Numbered from the stretch's first letter, positions 1 through 7,601 are shown. The stretch is DNA of 15,704 bases from Rhodospirillales bacterium (GCA_024640665.1 JAHEEO010000043.1:1-15704), one strand, 5' to 3'. Translations and numbers: made by a program. Notes: a model not told the origin generated them from the sequence alone.

Positions 1-557
1 TGCCAGAGCTGCCAGAGCAAAAGCGGGCCAGGTTTATCGAGCAGTACGAACTCAGCAAATACGATTCGGGCGTATTGACGGGACAACGGTCGCTCGCCGA
101 CTTTTTCGAGGCCGTGGCGGCAAGTACCACAGCGCCACCGAAGCTGGCAGCAAACTGGATCATCTCGGAATTAACAGGCGCCCTGAACAAAGCAGACCTA
201 GACATCGAACAATGCCCCGTTAGCGCTGATGATCTCGCCGCGCTGCTAGACAAGATCAATGACAATACGATTTCTGGAAAAATTGCCAAAGAAGTGTTCG
301 ACGCCTTATGGAATGAGGGCGGTAACGTCGCCGACATCATTCGCGAGCGCGGCCTCGAGCAAATCACCGACACCGATAGCATTGCCGCATTGGTCGATAA
401 CGCGATAGAAGACAACCCCAATCAAGTGGAGCAGTATCGCGCGGGCAAGACCCAGATTATCGGTTTCTTGGTCGGCCAGGTTATGCAAGCGTCACAAGGC
501 AAGGCCAACCCGCAGCAAGTCAACGCAGCACTGCGTAAGAAGCTCGATGTGTCCTAA
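1..557 (+). CDS. gatB: Aspartyl/glutamyl-tRNA amidotransferase subunit B (GatB), C-terminal part
   Basis: The reading frame is open from base 3, so the gene starts left of the window; about 184 C-terminal residues are present. GatB is the kinase/tRNA-binding subunit of GatCAB, which converts misacylated Glu-tRNA(Gln) or Asp-tRNA(Asn) to Gln-tRNA or Asn-tRNA in the cytoplasm. The visible part begins in the end of the core (the segment LSKYDSGVLTG, typical of GatB) and continues through the helical linker (ANWIISELTGALNK) into the YqeY-like tail domain (ISGKIAKEVFDALW, later GKTQIIGFLVGQVMQASQGKANPQ), which binds the elbow of the tRNA. The tail looks complete and ends normally. The stop codon TAA shares one base with the ATG of hslO, so the two are probably co-transcribed and translationally coupled. 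gatA and gatC are presumably to the left but cannot be seen. Confidence 0.95.
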   Translation, partial: PELPEQKRARFIEQYELSKYDSGVLTGQRSLADFFEAVAASTTAPPKLAANWIISELTGALNKADLDIEQCPVSADDLAALLDKINDNTISGKIAKEVFDALWNEGGNVADIIRERGLEQITDTDSIAALVDNAIEDNPNQVEQYRAGKTQIIGFLVGQVMQASQGKANPQQVNAALRKKLDVS

Positions 558-1399
558 TGAACGAAGCGCAAAACTTCCTCTTCGAGAACCACGGCATTAG
601 AGGCGGTATCGTCAGGCTGCGCGAAACCTGGTTGCAGACCATCGCTCAGCATCATTACAGCGAGACTGTGCGCCAACTCCTGGGCGAAACCGTTGCAGCA
701 ACAGTCCTGCTTGGCGCGTCGCTAAAAGACCAGCCAAAAATCTCGATTCAAATGCAGGGTAACGGCGCGCTGAGCCTATTGGTCGTTCAGTGCACCGGCG
801 ATCTGCGCGTGCGCGGAATGGCGCAAGCGCAACATGACCTGCCTGGCGAGAACTTATTGGGCTCAGGCCGACTCAGCGTCAATGTCGATACAGGTCGGGA
901 AAATGGCTTTTTCCAGGGCATTGTGCCCCTGGCTGGCCCACGCATCACAGACTGCCTGGAATCTTATTTCGAAAAATCGGAACAACTGGCGACTAAGCTG
1001 TATTTATTCAGCGACGACGAAACGGCAAGCGGGCTTGTGCTGCAAATGCTGCCAGGCGCAGAAGATCACGAAGCGTTCAATACGGCCTGCATGCTCGCCA
1101 ATACGTTAACAGCCGCCGAAATTAGAGCGGCAACCGCATCTGAATTGCTGCGGAAAGTTTTTTCCGGCTTCGACGTTCGGCTCTTCGCCGCGAAGCCGGT
1201 ATTGCATGACTGTCGCTGCACACCCGAACATCTCGCCCGCATTGCCCGCATGCTGGGTAAGGAAGAACTCGAATCACTGGTCATCGAGCGCGGCAATGTA
1301 GAACTGACCTGCGAGTTTTGTAACCGGCACTTTCGTTATTCCGAAAACCAAGTCGGCGCCATACTCAGAGGCGAAGCTCCCAGCGCGAAGCTGCACTAG
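557..1399 (+). CDS. hslO: Redox-regulated chaperone Hsp33
   Basis: Hsp33 is a cytoplasmic holdase that is switched on by oxidative stress plus heat, when its zinc-bound cysteines form disulfides and the C-terminal switch unfolds. The 280-residue product matches the family length. The N-terminal substrate-binding core is recognisable from segments such as VAATVLLGASLKDQPKISIQ and GMAQAQ. The C-terminal zinc switch is intact: C219-x-C221 and C252-x-x-C255, the four ligands found in E. coli Hsp33, separated by the linker CTPEHLARIARMLGKEEL. The ATG overlaps the gatB stop (TAATG); no clear Shine-Dalgarno sequence precedes it, so reinitiation after gatB is likely. It converges on moeB with only about 44 bases between the two stops. 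Confidence 0.96.
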   Translation: MNEAQNFLFENHGIRGGIVRLRETWLQTIAQHHYSETVRQLLGETVAATVLLGASLKDQPKISIQMQGNGALSLLVVQCTGDLRVRGMAQAQHDLPGENLLGSGRLSVNVDTGRENGFFQGIVPLAGPRITDCLESYFEKSEQLATKLYLFSDDETASGLVLQMLPGAEDHEAFNTACMLANTLTAAEIRAATASELLRKVFSGFDVRLFAAKPVLHDCRCTPEHLARIARMLGKEELESLVIERGNVELTCEFCNRHFRYSENQVGAILRGEAPSAKLH

Positions 1400-1419
1400 C
1401 TGCAGACAAACTGCCAGCT
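1398..1419. terminator. Weak hairpin at the hslO/moeB convergent junction
   Basis: AGCTGCAG and CTGC-C-AGCT can pair as an eight-pair stem with one bulged C and a five-base loop, starting inside the hslO stop codon. It lies between convergent genes, where a terminator is expected, but has no T-tract. The call is tentative. Confidence 0.25.
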
Positions 1420-1443
1420 TGTGTAGCGCTTCGCTTGAGCTAT

Positions 1444-2178
1444 TTACCCGCAGTTGGGGCAATTCGTTCTGGGCTTTACAGCCACTCGATTCCACACTCC
1501 GGTTTTTGCGTCCCAAAGCGACAGCACATTTGCGCGCGACTCCGCCTTGCCCAACAAGACCTGTATGGCCTCCATTGCCATTAGCGCCCCAATAACCCCG
1601 GTCACCGGTGCCAACACGCCGCTGCCCTGGCAGTCGCCCAGCCATTCATCGTCGTCGCTGTAGATACAGCGATAACATGGCCCACCACCGGACCGATTCA
1701 GAAAAGTTACGACCTGGCCTTCGAGCCGGATAGCGGCGCCGGACACAAGCGGCACCTGCGCGGCGACACAAGCATCGTTGACAACAAATCGAGTCGCAAG
1801 ACTGTCTGTGCCGTCGAGCACGGCATCAACGTGCTTCATGACGCTAACGAGACGCGCAGAATCGCAGCGTTGGTCAATCGTTTCGATAGCTAGTTCCGGA
1901 TTCAACTGAGACAACCGTGCGGCGGCCGCTGTTACTTTTGTTCGCCCAACATCCGCATCAGTAAACAACACTTGACGCGGAAGATTAGTGACATCGACAG
2001 CATCGAAGTCGTTCAAGACGAGTCGGCCAACGCCGGAACTGGCAAGGTACTGCGCCGCCGGACAACCCAGCCCGCCAAGCCCGACGATCAGCACCGAGGA
2101 TGCTGCCAGTCGCGCCTGACCGGCCGCGCCAACCTCCGGCAAGACAATGTGTCGCGCATAGCGATTCGGCTCAGTCAT
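1444..2178 (-). CDS. moeB: Molybdopterin-synthase adenylyltransferase MoeB (ThiF/HesA family)
   Basis: MoeB adenylates the C-terminal glycine of MoaD so that it can receive sulfur for molybdopterin synthesis; the ThiF paralogue does the same with ThiS. The 244-residue product shows the E1-like Rossmann fold: nucleotide loop GLGGLG at 33-38, the NLPRQ segment at 65-69, the DVGRTK lysine at 81, and DGTDS at 122-126. Two Cys pairs form the structural zinc site (C168/C171 in PCYRC and C240/C243 in NCPNCG at the extreme C-terminus). C183 in GDCQGSGVLAP lies in the crossover-loop region where the family's active cysteine is found. There is no rhodanese domain. The start overlaps the end of prmC by eight bases, and prmC-moeB adjacency is known from Pseudomonas, which favours MoeB over ThiF. 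No moaD or thiS is nearby, so the exact partner protein is not proven. Confidence 0.86.
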   Translation of the reverse strand: MTEPNRYARHIVLPEVGAAGQARLAASSVLIVGLGGLGCPAAQYLASSGVGRLVLNDFDAVDVTNLPRQVLFTDADVGRTKVTAAAARLSQLNPELAIETIDQRCDSARLVSVMKHVDAVLDGTDSLATRFVVNDACVAAQVPLVSGAAIRLEGQVVTFLNRSGGGPCYRCIYSDDDEWLGDCQGSGVLAPVTGVIGALMAMEAIQVLLGKAESRANVLSLWDAKTGVWNRVAVKPRTNCPNCG

Positions 2179-3016
2179 CGGTTCGACTCATGATCGTGAC
2201 CCGCTGATGACCCGCTAGATCGATCAGCACCCGTTCAACCAACATTCCGGACTGCGCCGCAATACCCGCAACCGCAGATGCTTGATCGTAGCCGTGCTCG
2301 AGCAGCAGACGACCGCCGCGCCGCAAGAAGCCCGGTGCATCGGCCAAGACAGCACGGATCGAATCAAGTCCATCTATCCCGCCATCAAGCGCGAGTTGTG
2401 GCTCGAACTGCAATGACTGCATGTGGGGATCCTGACTGCGCACATAGGGCGGATTACAGACGATGAAATCGAACGTCTGCACCGGCAAATCGGCAAACCA
2501 GTTTGATTCAATGAACTCAACATTTATGCCAAGTGCTGCCGCATTCGCAGCAGCGACAGCCAGTGCATCGATACTCACATCTACGGCCGTAACACTGGCA
2601 TCCCGGCGCGCATGGGCTATCGCCAAGGCCAGCGCGCCGCTCCCGACACCCAAATCGAGCAGCGTGAACGCCTCCGCCGGGGCCAGCTCCAGCACTTCGT
2701 CAACGATCAGCTCAGTCTCGGGTCGCGGCACGAGCACATGACGGTCAACCTGCAAATTGAGTTCATGAAATGCACGCTCACCCACAATGTATGCAACCGG
2801 CTCGCCAGTGCAGCGCCTGTCTATGGCTGCCTTGAATTCCAGAACCTGGCAGCTCGTCAAGGCGTGACCAGGCCGCGCATAGACACTGGCCGGGCTGATC
2901 CCAACCAGAGACTCCAGCAAAACCATCGCGTCGGTACGGGCCTCGCTATGCGCACCCAACTCCGCTTGAGCCCACGCCAACAAACCGGACACGCTTACTT
3001 CACCTGGGCCACTCAT
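2171..3016 (-). CDS. prmC: Peptide chain release factor N5-glutamine methyltransferase PrmC (HemK)
   Basis: PrmC uses S-adenosylmethionine to methylate the glutamine of the GGQ motif in release factors RF1 and RF2, which speeds peptide release. Residues are numbered here from a GTG at 3040. Visible motifs are the conserved LVPRPETE (103-110), the SAM-binding loop LLDLGVGSGALALAIA (127-142), the acidic residue of TAVDVS (151-156), and the catalytic NPPY tetrapeptide (196-199). Two starts are possible: GTG at 3040, three bases after the prfA stop, giving 289 residues, or ATG at 3016 giving 281. Neither has a good Shine-Dalgarno sequence; I chose the ATG because it is closer to the 277 residues of E. 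coli PrmC and the extra residues look non-conserved. Lying directly behind prfA, its own substrate gene, it fits the usual operon. Confidence 0.94.
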   Translation of the reverse strand: MSGPGEVSVSGLLAWAQAELGAHSEARTDAMVLLESLVGISPASVYARPGHALTSCQVLEFKAAIDRRCTGEPVAYIVGERAFHELNLQVDRHVLVPRPETELIVDEVLELAPAEAFTLLDLGVGSGALALAIAHARRDASVTAVDVSIDALAVAAANAAALGINVEFIESNWFADLPVQTFDFIVCNPPYVRSQDPHMQSLQFEPQLALDGGIDGLDSIRAVLADAPGFLRRGGRLLLEHGYDQASAVAGIAAQSGMLVERVLIDLAGHQRVTIMSRTDD

Positions 3017-3043
3017 CGCCGAGAACTGCTGCTGCAGCACCGC

Positions 3044-4132
3044 TTAAATGGAATCGCCAAGCTGCGACAACAGATTGGCCTGGTGCTCACTGACCAGCGC
3101 GCCGACTAATTCGTCAAGATCGCCTTCGATCATGTCCGGCAGCTTATAAAGCACCAGATTGATTCGATGATCTGTAACGCGGCCTTGCGGAAAATTGTAA
3201 GTACGAATCCGCTCAGAGCGGTCGCCAGACCCGACCAAGCTCTTGCGCGTCTGTGCCGTCTCCGCCTCGCGTTTGGCCTGTTCCGCATCGTGCAATTTGG
3301 CCTGCAGCAAACTCATGGCCTTGGCGCGGTTCTTATGCTGAGAACGCTCTTCCTGACATTCAACAACGATGCCTGTCGGTAAGTGCGTCAGCCGAATTGC
3401 AGAGTCCGTCTTATTGACGTGTTGTCCTCCTGCTCCTGAAGCCCGATAGGTGTCTTCACGCAAGTCCGACTTATTGACTACGATCTCTTCGAGATCTTCG
3501 GCCTCGGGCATTACCGCGACAGTGCAGGCAGAAGTATGAATCCGCCCTTGCGATTCAGTATCTGGAACGCGTTGAACGCGGTGTGCACCTGACTCGAATT
3601 TGAGCTTGGAATACGCGCCGGCGCCTTCGACACGGCAAATTATCTCTTTGAAGCCCCCATGATCGCCCTCGCTGGCACTCAGGACACTTACCTTCCAACC
3701 CTGGCGTTCGGCATAACGACTGTACATTCTGAATAGGTCGCCACTGAAGATAGCGGCTTCGTCGCCACCGGTGCCGGCCCGGATCTCGAGAAACAGGTTG
3801 GCATCATCGTTAGGGTCTTTGGGCACTAAATGAATCAGCAATGCGCGTTCGAGCGCCTCGAGCTGCTGATCTAACGATTCAGACTCTTCTTCACCGAGAC
3901 GAACCATTTCAGGGTCGTCGCTGTTCTGGAGTTCCTGGGCTTCGCCAGCATCCGCGGAAACTTTCTCAAAACGGCGAAAATCCAAAACGATCGGCTCGAG
4001 CCGCGCATACTCTTTCGACAGGTCTCGAAATCGATTGTTATCGGCAATCGTTGCCGGATCACTCAATAGATGCGCGATTTCTTCGTAGCGCTCACTGAGC
4101 ACGCTAAGCTTGTCTTGGATGGATTGCTTCAC
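3044..4132 (-). CDS. prfA: Peptide chain release factor 1 (RF1)
   Basis: RF1 recognises UAA and UAG stop codons in the ribosomal A site and triggers hydrolysis of peptidyl-tRNA. The 362-residue product is of normal length. The GGQ catalytic motif is at 235-237 in ASGAGGQHVNKTDSAIR; Q237 is the residue PrmC methylates. The codon-recognition tripeptide P-x-T is at 190-192 and reads PDT, whereas E. coli has PAT. The following ESQGRIHTSACTVAVMPE is highly conserved. The N-terminal helical domain (about 1-100) and C-terminal GSGDRSERIRTYNFPQGRVTDHR are intact. Translation starts at GTG, overlapping the mscS stop by four bases (GTGA), so it is probably coupled to mscS. The gene before prfA is usually hemA, but here it is mscS. 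Confidence 0.97.
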   Translation of the reverse strand: MKQSIQDKLSVLSERYEEIAHLLSDPATIADNNRFRDLSKEYARLEPIVLDFRRFEKVSADAGEAQELQNSDDPEMVRLGEEESESLDQQLEALERALLIHLVPKDPNDDANLFLEIRAGTGGDEAAIFSGDLFRMYSRYAERQGWKVSVLSASEGDHGGFKEIICRVEGAGAYSKLKFESGAHRVQRVPDTESQGRIHTSACTVAVMPEAEDLEEIVVNKSDLREDTYRASGAGGQHVNKTDSAIRLTHLPTGIVVECQEERSQHKNRAKAMSLLQAKLHDAEQAKREAETAQTRKSLVGSGDRSERIRTYNFPQGRVTDHRINLVLYKLPDMIEGDLDELVGALVSEHQANLLSQLGDSI

Positions 4133-4965
4133 GCGCCGGCAGCAACCTGCGAAACAATGTGCACATCATGCTGCTGATACGGTATGGACAGGCCATTCTC
4201 TTCCAGCACCTGTTTGATTTTTTCCAGCAGCGCACCGCGCACCGGCCAATAGTCGCCGATTTTCACCCAGGGACGCACAGCGATATCCACCGAACTCGCC
4301 CCCAGTTCCAGCACCATGATGGTGGGAGCAGGATCGTCAAGTACCTGCTCATCGGCGCTCAATACATCTTGAATCAACGCCTTGGCGCGATGAATCTCGT
4401 CGCCATAGCCAATACTGATGACTAAATCGATACGCCGCGTTTCTTTTGCCGAAAAGTTGGTAATGCTACCGCCGTAAATAAGACTGTTGGGCACGATAAC
4501 GGCCCGATTATCCGGGGTCCGGAGTTCAGTATTAAAAATGCTGATTTGTTCCACCACACCCGAGACTCCGGCCGCATCGATGAAATCGCCAACCCGAAAT
4601 GGCTTGAAGAACACCAGCATAACGCCCGAGGAGAAATTCGACAGCGAATCCTTAAGCGCCAGACCAACGGCTAGACCAGCTGCGCCCAAGATCGCCAGGA
4701 AGTTGGTCGTTGGCACACCGAGAATACCTAACGCCGTCAGCGCAACCAGCACGAGCAGCGTTATGCGCAGTAAATTGCTGAGGAAATGGGTCAGCGTCGT
4801 ATCTGCACCCGCTTTGCCTGCCGCTGAACGAAATGTGCTCGCGATCATCGCAATGATCAAGCGGCCCAGAACGAATACGACGAGTGCGGCGAGGATTCTG
4901 CCGCCCCAGGAAATGAGCAGTGCTCCCAGCAAATCCGGGTTCAGCCAGTCTCGAATCGCACCCAT
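4129..4965 (-). CDS. mscS: Small-conductance mechanosensitive channel (MscS family)
   Basis: This inner-membrane channel opens under membrane tension to release solutes on osmotic downshock. The product (278 residues from this start, E. coli MscS 286) has three N-terminal transmembrane segments, the pore helix region LGAAGLAVGLALKDSLSNFSS, the beta-domain signature FKPFRVGDFI, NTELRTPDNRAVIVPNS, and a C-terminal vestibule domain with LGASSVDIAVRPWV. Two starts are possible: ATG at 4977, preceded by GGAG nine bases away, and ATG at 4965, preceded by GGAGG five bases away. The second has the better-spaced ribosome binding site and is chosen; the first would add MEEI. Its stop overlaps the prfA GTG, making it the first gene of the mscS-prfA-prmC-moeB operon, in the place normally held by hemA. 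Confidence 0.92.
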   Translation of the reverse strand: MGAIRDWLNPDLLGALLISWGGRILAALVVFVLGRLIIAMIASTFRSAAGKAGADTTLTHFLSNLLRITLLVLVALTALGILGVPTTNFLAILGAAGLAVGLALKDSLSNFSSGVMLVFFKPFRVGDFIDAAGVSGVVEQISIFNTELRTPDNRAVIVPNSLIYGGSITNFSAKETRRIDLVISIGYGDEIHRAKALIQDVLSADEQVLDDPAPTIMVLELGASSVDIAVRPWVKIGDYWPVRGALLEKIKQVLEENGLSIPYQQHDVHIVSQVAAGA

Positions 4966-5003
4966 GATTTCCTCCATTTCCTATAACTCCAGCACAGTAA
5001 CGC

Positions 5004-5024
5004 CGCAGATTCTGTCGCAGATTC
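5004..5024. repeat. Direct repeat of CGCAGATTC, 12-base period
   Basis: CGCAGATTC occurs twice (5004-5012 and 5016-5024), separated by TGT, in the gap between divergent mscS and the TPR gene. The copies lie about 40 bases upstream of the mscS start. They could be a tandem protein-binding site or chance; no regulator is recognised. Confidence 0.4.
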
Positions 5025-5033
5025 CTTCTCAAG

Positions 5034-5053
5034 GCCAGCACGGCAGCGCTGGC
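5034..5053. repeat. Six-base inverted repeat GCCAGC/GCTGGC
   Basis: GCCAGC at 5034-5039 is complementary to GCTGGC at 5048-5053 with an eight-base spacer. It sits roughly at the -40 to -20 region before the candidate -10 box of the TPR gene. It is short enough in GC-rich DNA to be chance. Confidence 0.3.
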
Positions 5054-5075
5054 GGCACCCGCAACAAGGCTGCGG

Positions 5076-5081
5076 TATAGT
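5076..5081 (+). promoter_or_regulatory. Candidate -10 box of the TPR lipoprotein gene
   Basis: TATAGT matches the sigma-70 -10 consensus at five of six positions and lies 25 bases before the chosen ATG. No good -35 box is seen at 16-18 bases upstream (the sequence there is GC-rich), so an activator may be needed or the call may be wrong. Confidence 0.4.
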
Positions 5082-5106
5082 GCAAATAGGATCTAAGGGT
5101 GCCCCG

Positions 5107-6888
5107 ATGAAGTACAAAGCAGTTGCAGTCGTTCTCCTCCTTGCCGGCTGCTCAGCATTCTCACAGCCATCTGACAACGACCAGCGCGTTGCGATCGACT
5201 CGTTTTATGTACTCGCAGAAGTTGCGTTAGAAAACGGCGAAACAGAAGAAGCGGCCCGCCTGTTGGTGCAAGCTGCTGAACTATCGTCAAACCCGCAGCT
5301 TGCCGAACGCGCAACGCGCCTTGCCGAAGAGACAGGGCGTACCGAATATGGGCTGCGCGCGGTCAGCCGCTGGGCGCAGCTCGCCCCTATGGATGACCGG
5401 CCGACTTGGTTCCGAGGCTTGTTCAACACACGCAGTGGCTTGTACGACGAGGCCGTTGACGATTTTATGGCCGTAGTCGACGGACTACCGGCAGATAGCA
5501 TCGGATCGGGCTTAGCGCTGGTATTTGAAGCCCTGGCAAACGAGCCCAACAGCGGCGCAGGCACTTACATCATGCGTGAACTGGTGGAGGCCTATCCAGG
5601 CTATGCAGCAGGACACTATGCGCTGGCCAGACTGGCGCTGCGCTCCGGAAATTTCGACCTATGCCTCGAACACGCGAAGGAAGCCACTCGCATCGAACCC
5701 GACTGGCTCGATGCCCAATTGTTGCTTGCGCGATCATTGCTCGTCGGCGGTAACACGCAGGAAAGCCTGACGCTTATCGCGGAACTCGCACAACAAAACC
5801 CAGCCCCCGAAGTGCGTTTGCAGCAGGCCGAACTCTTATTGTCGGCCGGGCGCGGCGACCAGGCTGAAACCATTCTGAACGAAATTGTCGCCGCCGACCC
5901 AGAAATGATCGAAGCCATCCGTGCCTTGGCTTTTCTGCGCCTGGCCGAGGACGATCTTGACGCTGCCCAGCAGCATTTCGAAAGGCTACGCAACAGCGAA
6001 CCCTACCGAAACGAGGCTTTCTACTATCTCGGCAGAATTGCTGAAACCAAGGGCTCGCAGCTGCAGGCAACCCGTTCTTATGCGCGCGTCATCGAGGGCA
6101 GTCACGTCGTCGAGGCGCAATTGCGCATTGCTCGAATCATGTATGAGCAAACCGGTGATGAAAACACCGCACTCGAACATCTGGAAGAATTCGGCAACGA
6201 AAATACAATGTTCGCCACCGACATGATTGTCGCTCGCAGCGAAATACTGCTGCAATCAGGCCAAGTCGACGCTGCGATGAAGCTTATCAGCGACTCGCTT
6301 GCTGAATCACCTTCCGATGTATCACTGCAGCAAGCCCATGTTCAGTTGTTCGTCAACATGGCGCAGGCCGCGAGTAACGAACGCGACTACGATACTGCCG
6401 GGGACATTCTCGATGACGCGTTAGACCTCTATCCGGGGAATATCACGCTCCGATACAGCCTGTCGCTGCTTTATGAAGATCAGGGCCGCATGCGCCGCGC
6501 GGCATCGACACTCAAAGCGCTCGTCGAAGAACAGCCCGACAATCCCGCGCTGCTCAATGCCTACGGCTATTTATTGACAGACCAGTACGAGCGGCACGCA
6601 GAGGCTCAAGAATTTATTAGCCGCGCACTGGCCATGGACCCTGACAATCCCGCGATTATCGACAGTATGGGGTGGGTGCTCTATAAGCTCGGCGACTATC
6701 GTGCCGCCCTCGACTACCTTGAGCGCGCCTACCGGCTTTATAACGACCCAGAAGTGATCGCCCACTTGATCGACACCCAGTGGATGCTCGGCGATCGGCA
6801 GTCGGCACTCGAATTGCTCGAAAAAGGGCTCGCCGAATTCCCCGAAAGTCGCCACCTGATAGAAGTAAACGATCGTCTGACTCAATGA
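5107..6888 (+). CDS. Tetratricopeptide-repeat outer-membrane lipoprotein
   Basis: The 593-residue product starts with a lipoprotein signal peptide: K2/K4, a hydrophobic stretch, and the lipobox LLAGC with the acylated Cys at 15. The residue after Cys is Ser, not Asp, which fits outer-membrane sorting. The rest is a chain of helical hairpins of TPR type from about residue 35 to the end; clear copies are ALARLALRSGNFDLCLEHAKEA, NAYGYLLTDQYERHAEAQEFI and SMGWVLYKLGDYRAALDYLE. The start is the ATG preceded by AAGGG eight bases away; an upstream GTG at 5080 falls inside the -10 box and would bury the lipobox. A TPR protein is found next to lolB at the same place in Pseudomonas (PA4667 in P. aeruginosa). 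Its exact role is not known; TPR lipoproteins usually act as scaffolds for envelope complexes. The stop overlaps the lolB ATG (ATGA). Confidence 0.88.
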   Translation: MKYKAVAVVLLLAGCSAFSQPSDNDQRVAIDSFYVLAEVALENGETEEAARLLVQAAELSSNPQLAERATRLAEETGRTEYGLRAVSRWAQLAPMDDRPTWFRGLFNTRSGLYDEAVDDFMAVVDGLPADSIGSGLALVFEALANEPNSGAGTYIMRELVEAYPGYAAGHYALARLALRSGNFDLCLEHAKEATRIEPDWLDAQLLLARSLLVGGNTQESLTLIAELAQQNPAPEVRLQQAELLLSAGRGDQAETILNEIVAADPEMIEAIRALAFLRLAEDDLDAAQQHFERLRNSEPYRNEAFYYLGRIAETKGSQLQATRSYARVIEGSHVVEAQLRIARIMYEQTGDENTALEHLEEFGNENTMFATDMIVARSEILLQSGQVDAAMKLISDSLAESPSDVSLQQAHVQLFVNMAQAASNERDYDTAGDILDDALDLYPGNITLRYSLSLLYEDQGRMRRAASTLKALVEEQPDNPALLNAYGYLLTDQYERHAEAQEFISRALAMDPDNPAIIDSMGWVLYKLGDYRAALDYLERAYRLYNDPEVIAHLIDTQWMLGDRQSALELLEKGLAEFPESRHLIEVNDRLTQ

Positions 6889-7484
6889 GATGCATACTTT
6901 GCATCGCAGCGCTGGCGAGCATCGGCGCCTGCGCGACGCTGGATATCGAATCCGACGGATACACCTTCGAACAACGCCAACAACAACTTCTCGCAACGCC
7001 CAATTGGCAGATGCGCGGACGTATTTCTGTCGACACCGGCGCAGACGCCTATCAAGGGCGCTTCACTTGGCTGCAAAATGAAGATGTGCTGAGTCTGTTG
7101 ATCCGTGGCCCGCTGGGCGCAGGTGGCGTCAGCATCAATGGCACCGCCGATAATCTCATCCTCCGCGCTCGGGGCGAGTCGCGGGTAATGCATGACGCTG
7201 AGACCGATCTATCCGAATTACTGGGTTGGTGGTTACCCATCTCAAGTTTGCGGCATTGGCTGCTTGGCTTGCCGGACGAGCGTTTCGATCATCGCGACGC
7301 CACCGTCGCATCTGAGTTGCTATCCGCGCTGAATCAACGCGGCTGGCAGCTAGATTATGCGAGTTACTCGCAAGAAGAATCATTGCTGATCCCATCCAGA
7401 ATCGAGCTGGCGCGCGCACCATTGACACTTATCGTGACGATCGATTCTTGGCGGCCGATCACTCCAGCTCTCGCCGGCCCTTGA
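6885..7484 (+). CDS. lolB: Outer-membrane lipoprotein receptor LolB
   Basis: LolB takes lipoproteins from the periplasmic carrier LolA and inserts them in the inner leaflet of the outer membrane; it is itself a lipoprotein. The 199-residue product (E. coli 207) has a signal peptide ending in the lipobox IGAC, with the lipidated Cys at 16. The mature part shows the LolB pattern: NWQMRGRISVDTGADAYQGRFTW near the N-terminus, a protruding-loop region after LLIRGPLGAGGVSING, and LLGWWLPISSLRHWLLGLP in the middle. The start chosen is the ATG overlapping the stop of the TPR gene by four bases; an upstream in-frame start would add 35 Arg-rich residues and destroy the signal peptide. The usual neighbour ispE is absent: a tRNA gene follows 42 bases later. 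Confidence 0.92.
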   Translation: MRCILCIAALASIGACATLDIESDGYTFEQRQQQLLATPNWQMRGRISVDTGADAYQGRFTWLQNEDVLSLLIRGPLGAGGVSINGTADNLILRARGESRVMHDAETDLSELLGWWLPISSLRHWLLGLPDERFDHRDATVASELLSALNQRGWQLDYASYSQEESLLIPSRIELARAPLTLIVTIDSWRPITPALAGP

Positions 7485-7510
7485 ACTCAATGGTCTGCCG
7501 CAAGCACAAT
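7481..7510 (+). promoter_or_regulatory. Possible promoter of tRNA-Gln
   Basis: TTGAAC (overlapping the lolB stop) and CACAAT are spaced 18 bases apart and followed by a GC-rich stretch (AGCGGCG) before the tRNA, like the discriminator of stringently controlled tRNA promoters. Both boxes match only four of six consensus bases, so this is weak. Confidence 0.25.
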
Positions 7511-7526
7511 AGCGGCGTTCCAGAGT

Positions 7527-7601
7527 TGGGGTGTAGCCAAGTGGTAAGGCAACGGGTTTTGATCCCGTCATGCGCAGGTTCGAATCCTGCCACCCCAGCC
7601 A
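7527..7601 (+). tRNA. tRNA-Gln, anticodon UUG
   Basis: The 75-base gene folds completely: acceptor stem TGGGGTG/CACCCCA, D arm GCC-AAGTGGTAA-GGC, anticodon stem ACGGG/CCCGT with loop TTTTGAT (anticodon TTG at 7559-7561), five-base variable loop CATGC, T stem GCAGG/CCTGC with TTCGAAT loop, discriminator G and encoded CCA. The weak U1-A72 pair is the one seen in bacterial tRNA-Gln and is recognised both by glutaminyl-tRNA synthetase and by GatCAB. A tRNA-Gln at this site, between the lolB region and prs, is also known in Pseudomonas. prs starts 28 bases after the CCA with no terminator between, so the tRNA may be cut from a transcript shared with prs. Confidence 0.98.

Noticed and set aside
2..18. 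Tandem TGCCAGAGC at the left edge
   Set aside because: It simply encodes a repeated Pro-Glu-Leu-Pro-Glu stretch within gatB and has only two copies.
4487..5080. Long open frame on the plus strand (197 residues) opposite mscS
   Set aside because: It is entirely antisense to a clear MscS gene, has low-complexity Ser/Thr/Pro-rich content typical of shadow frames, and no ribosome binding site.
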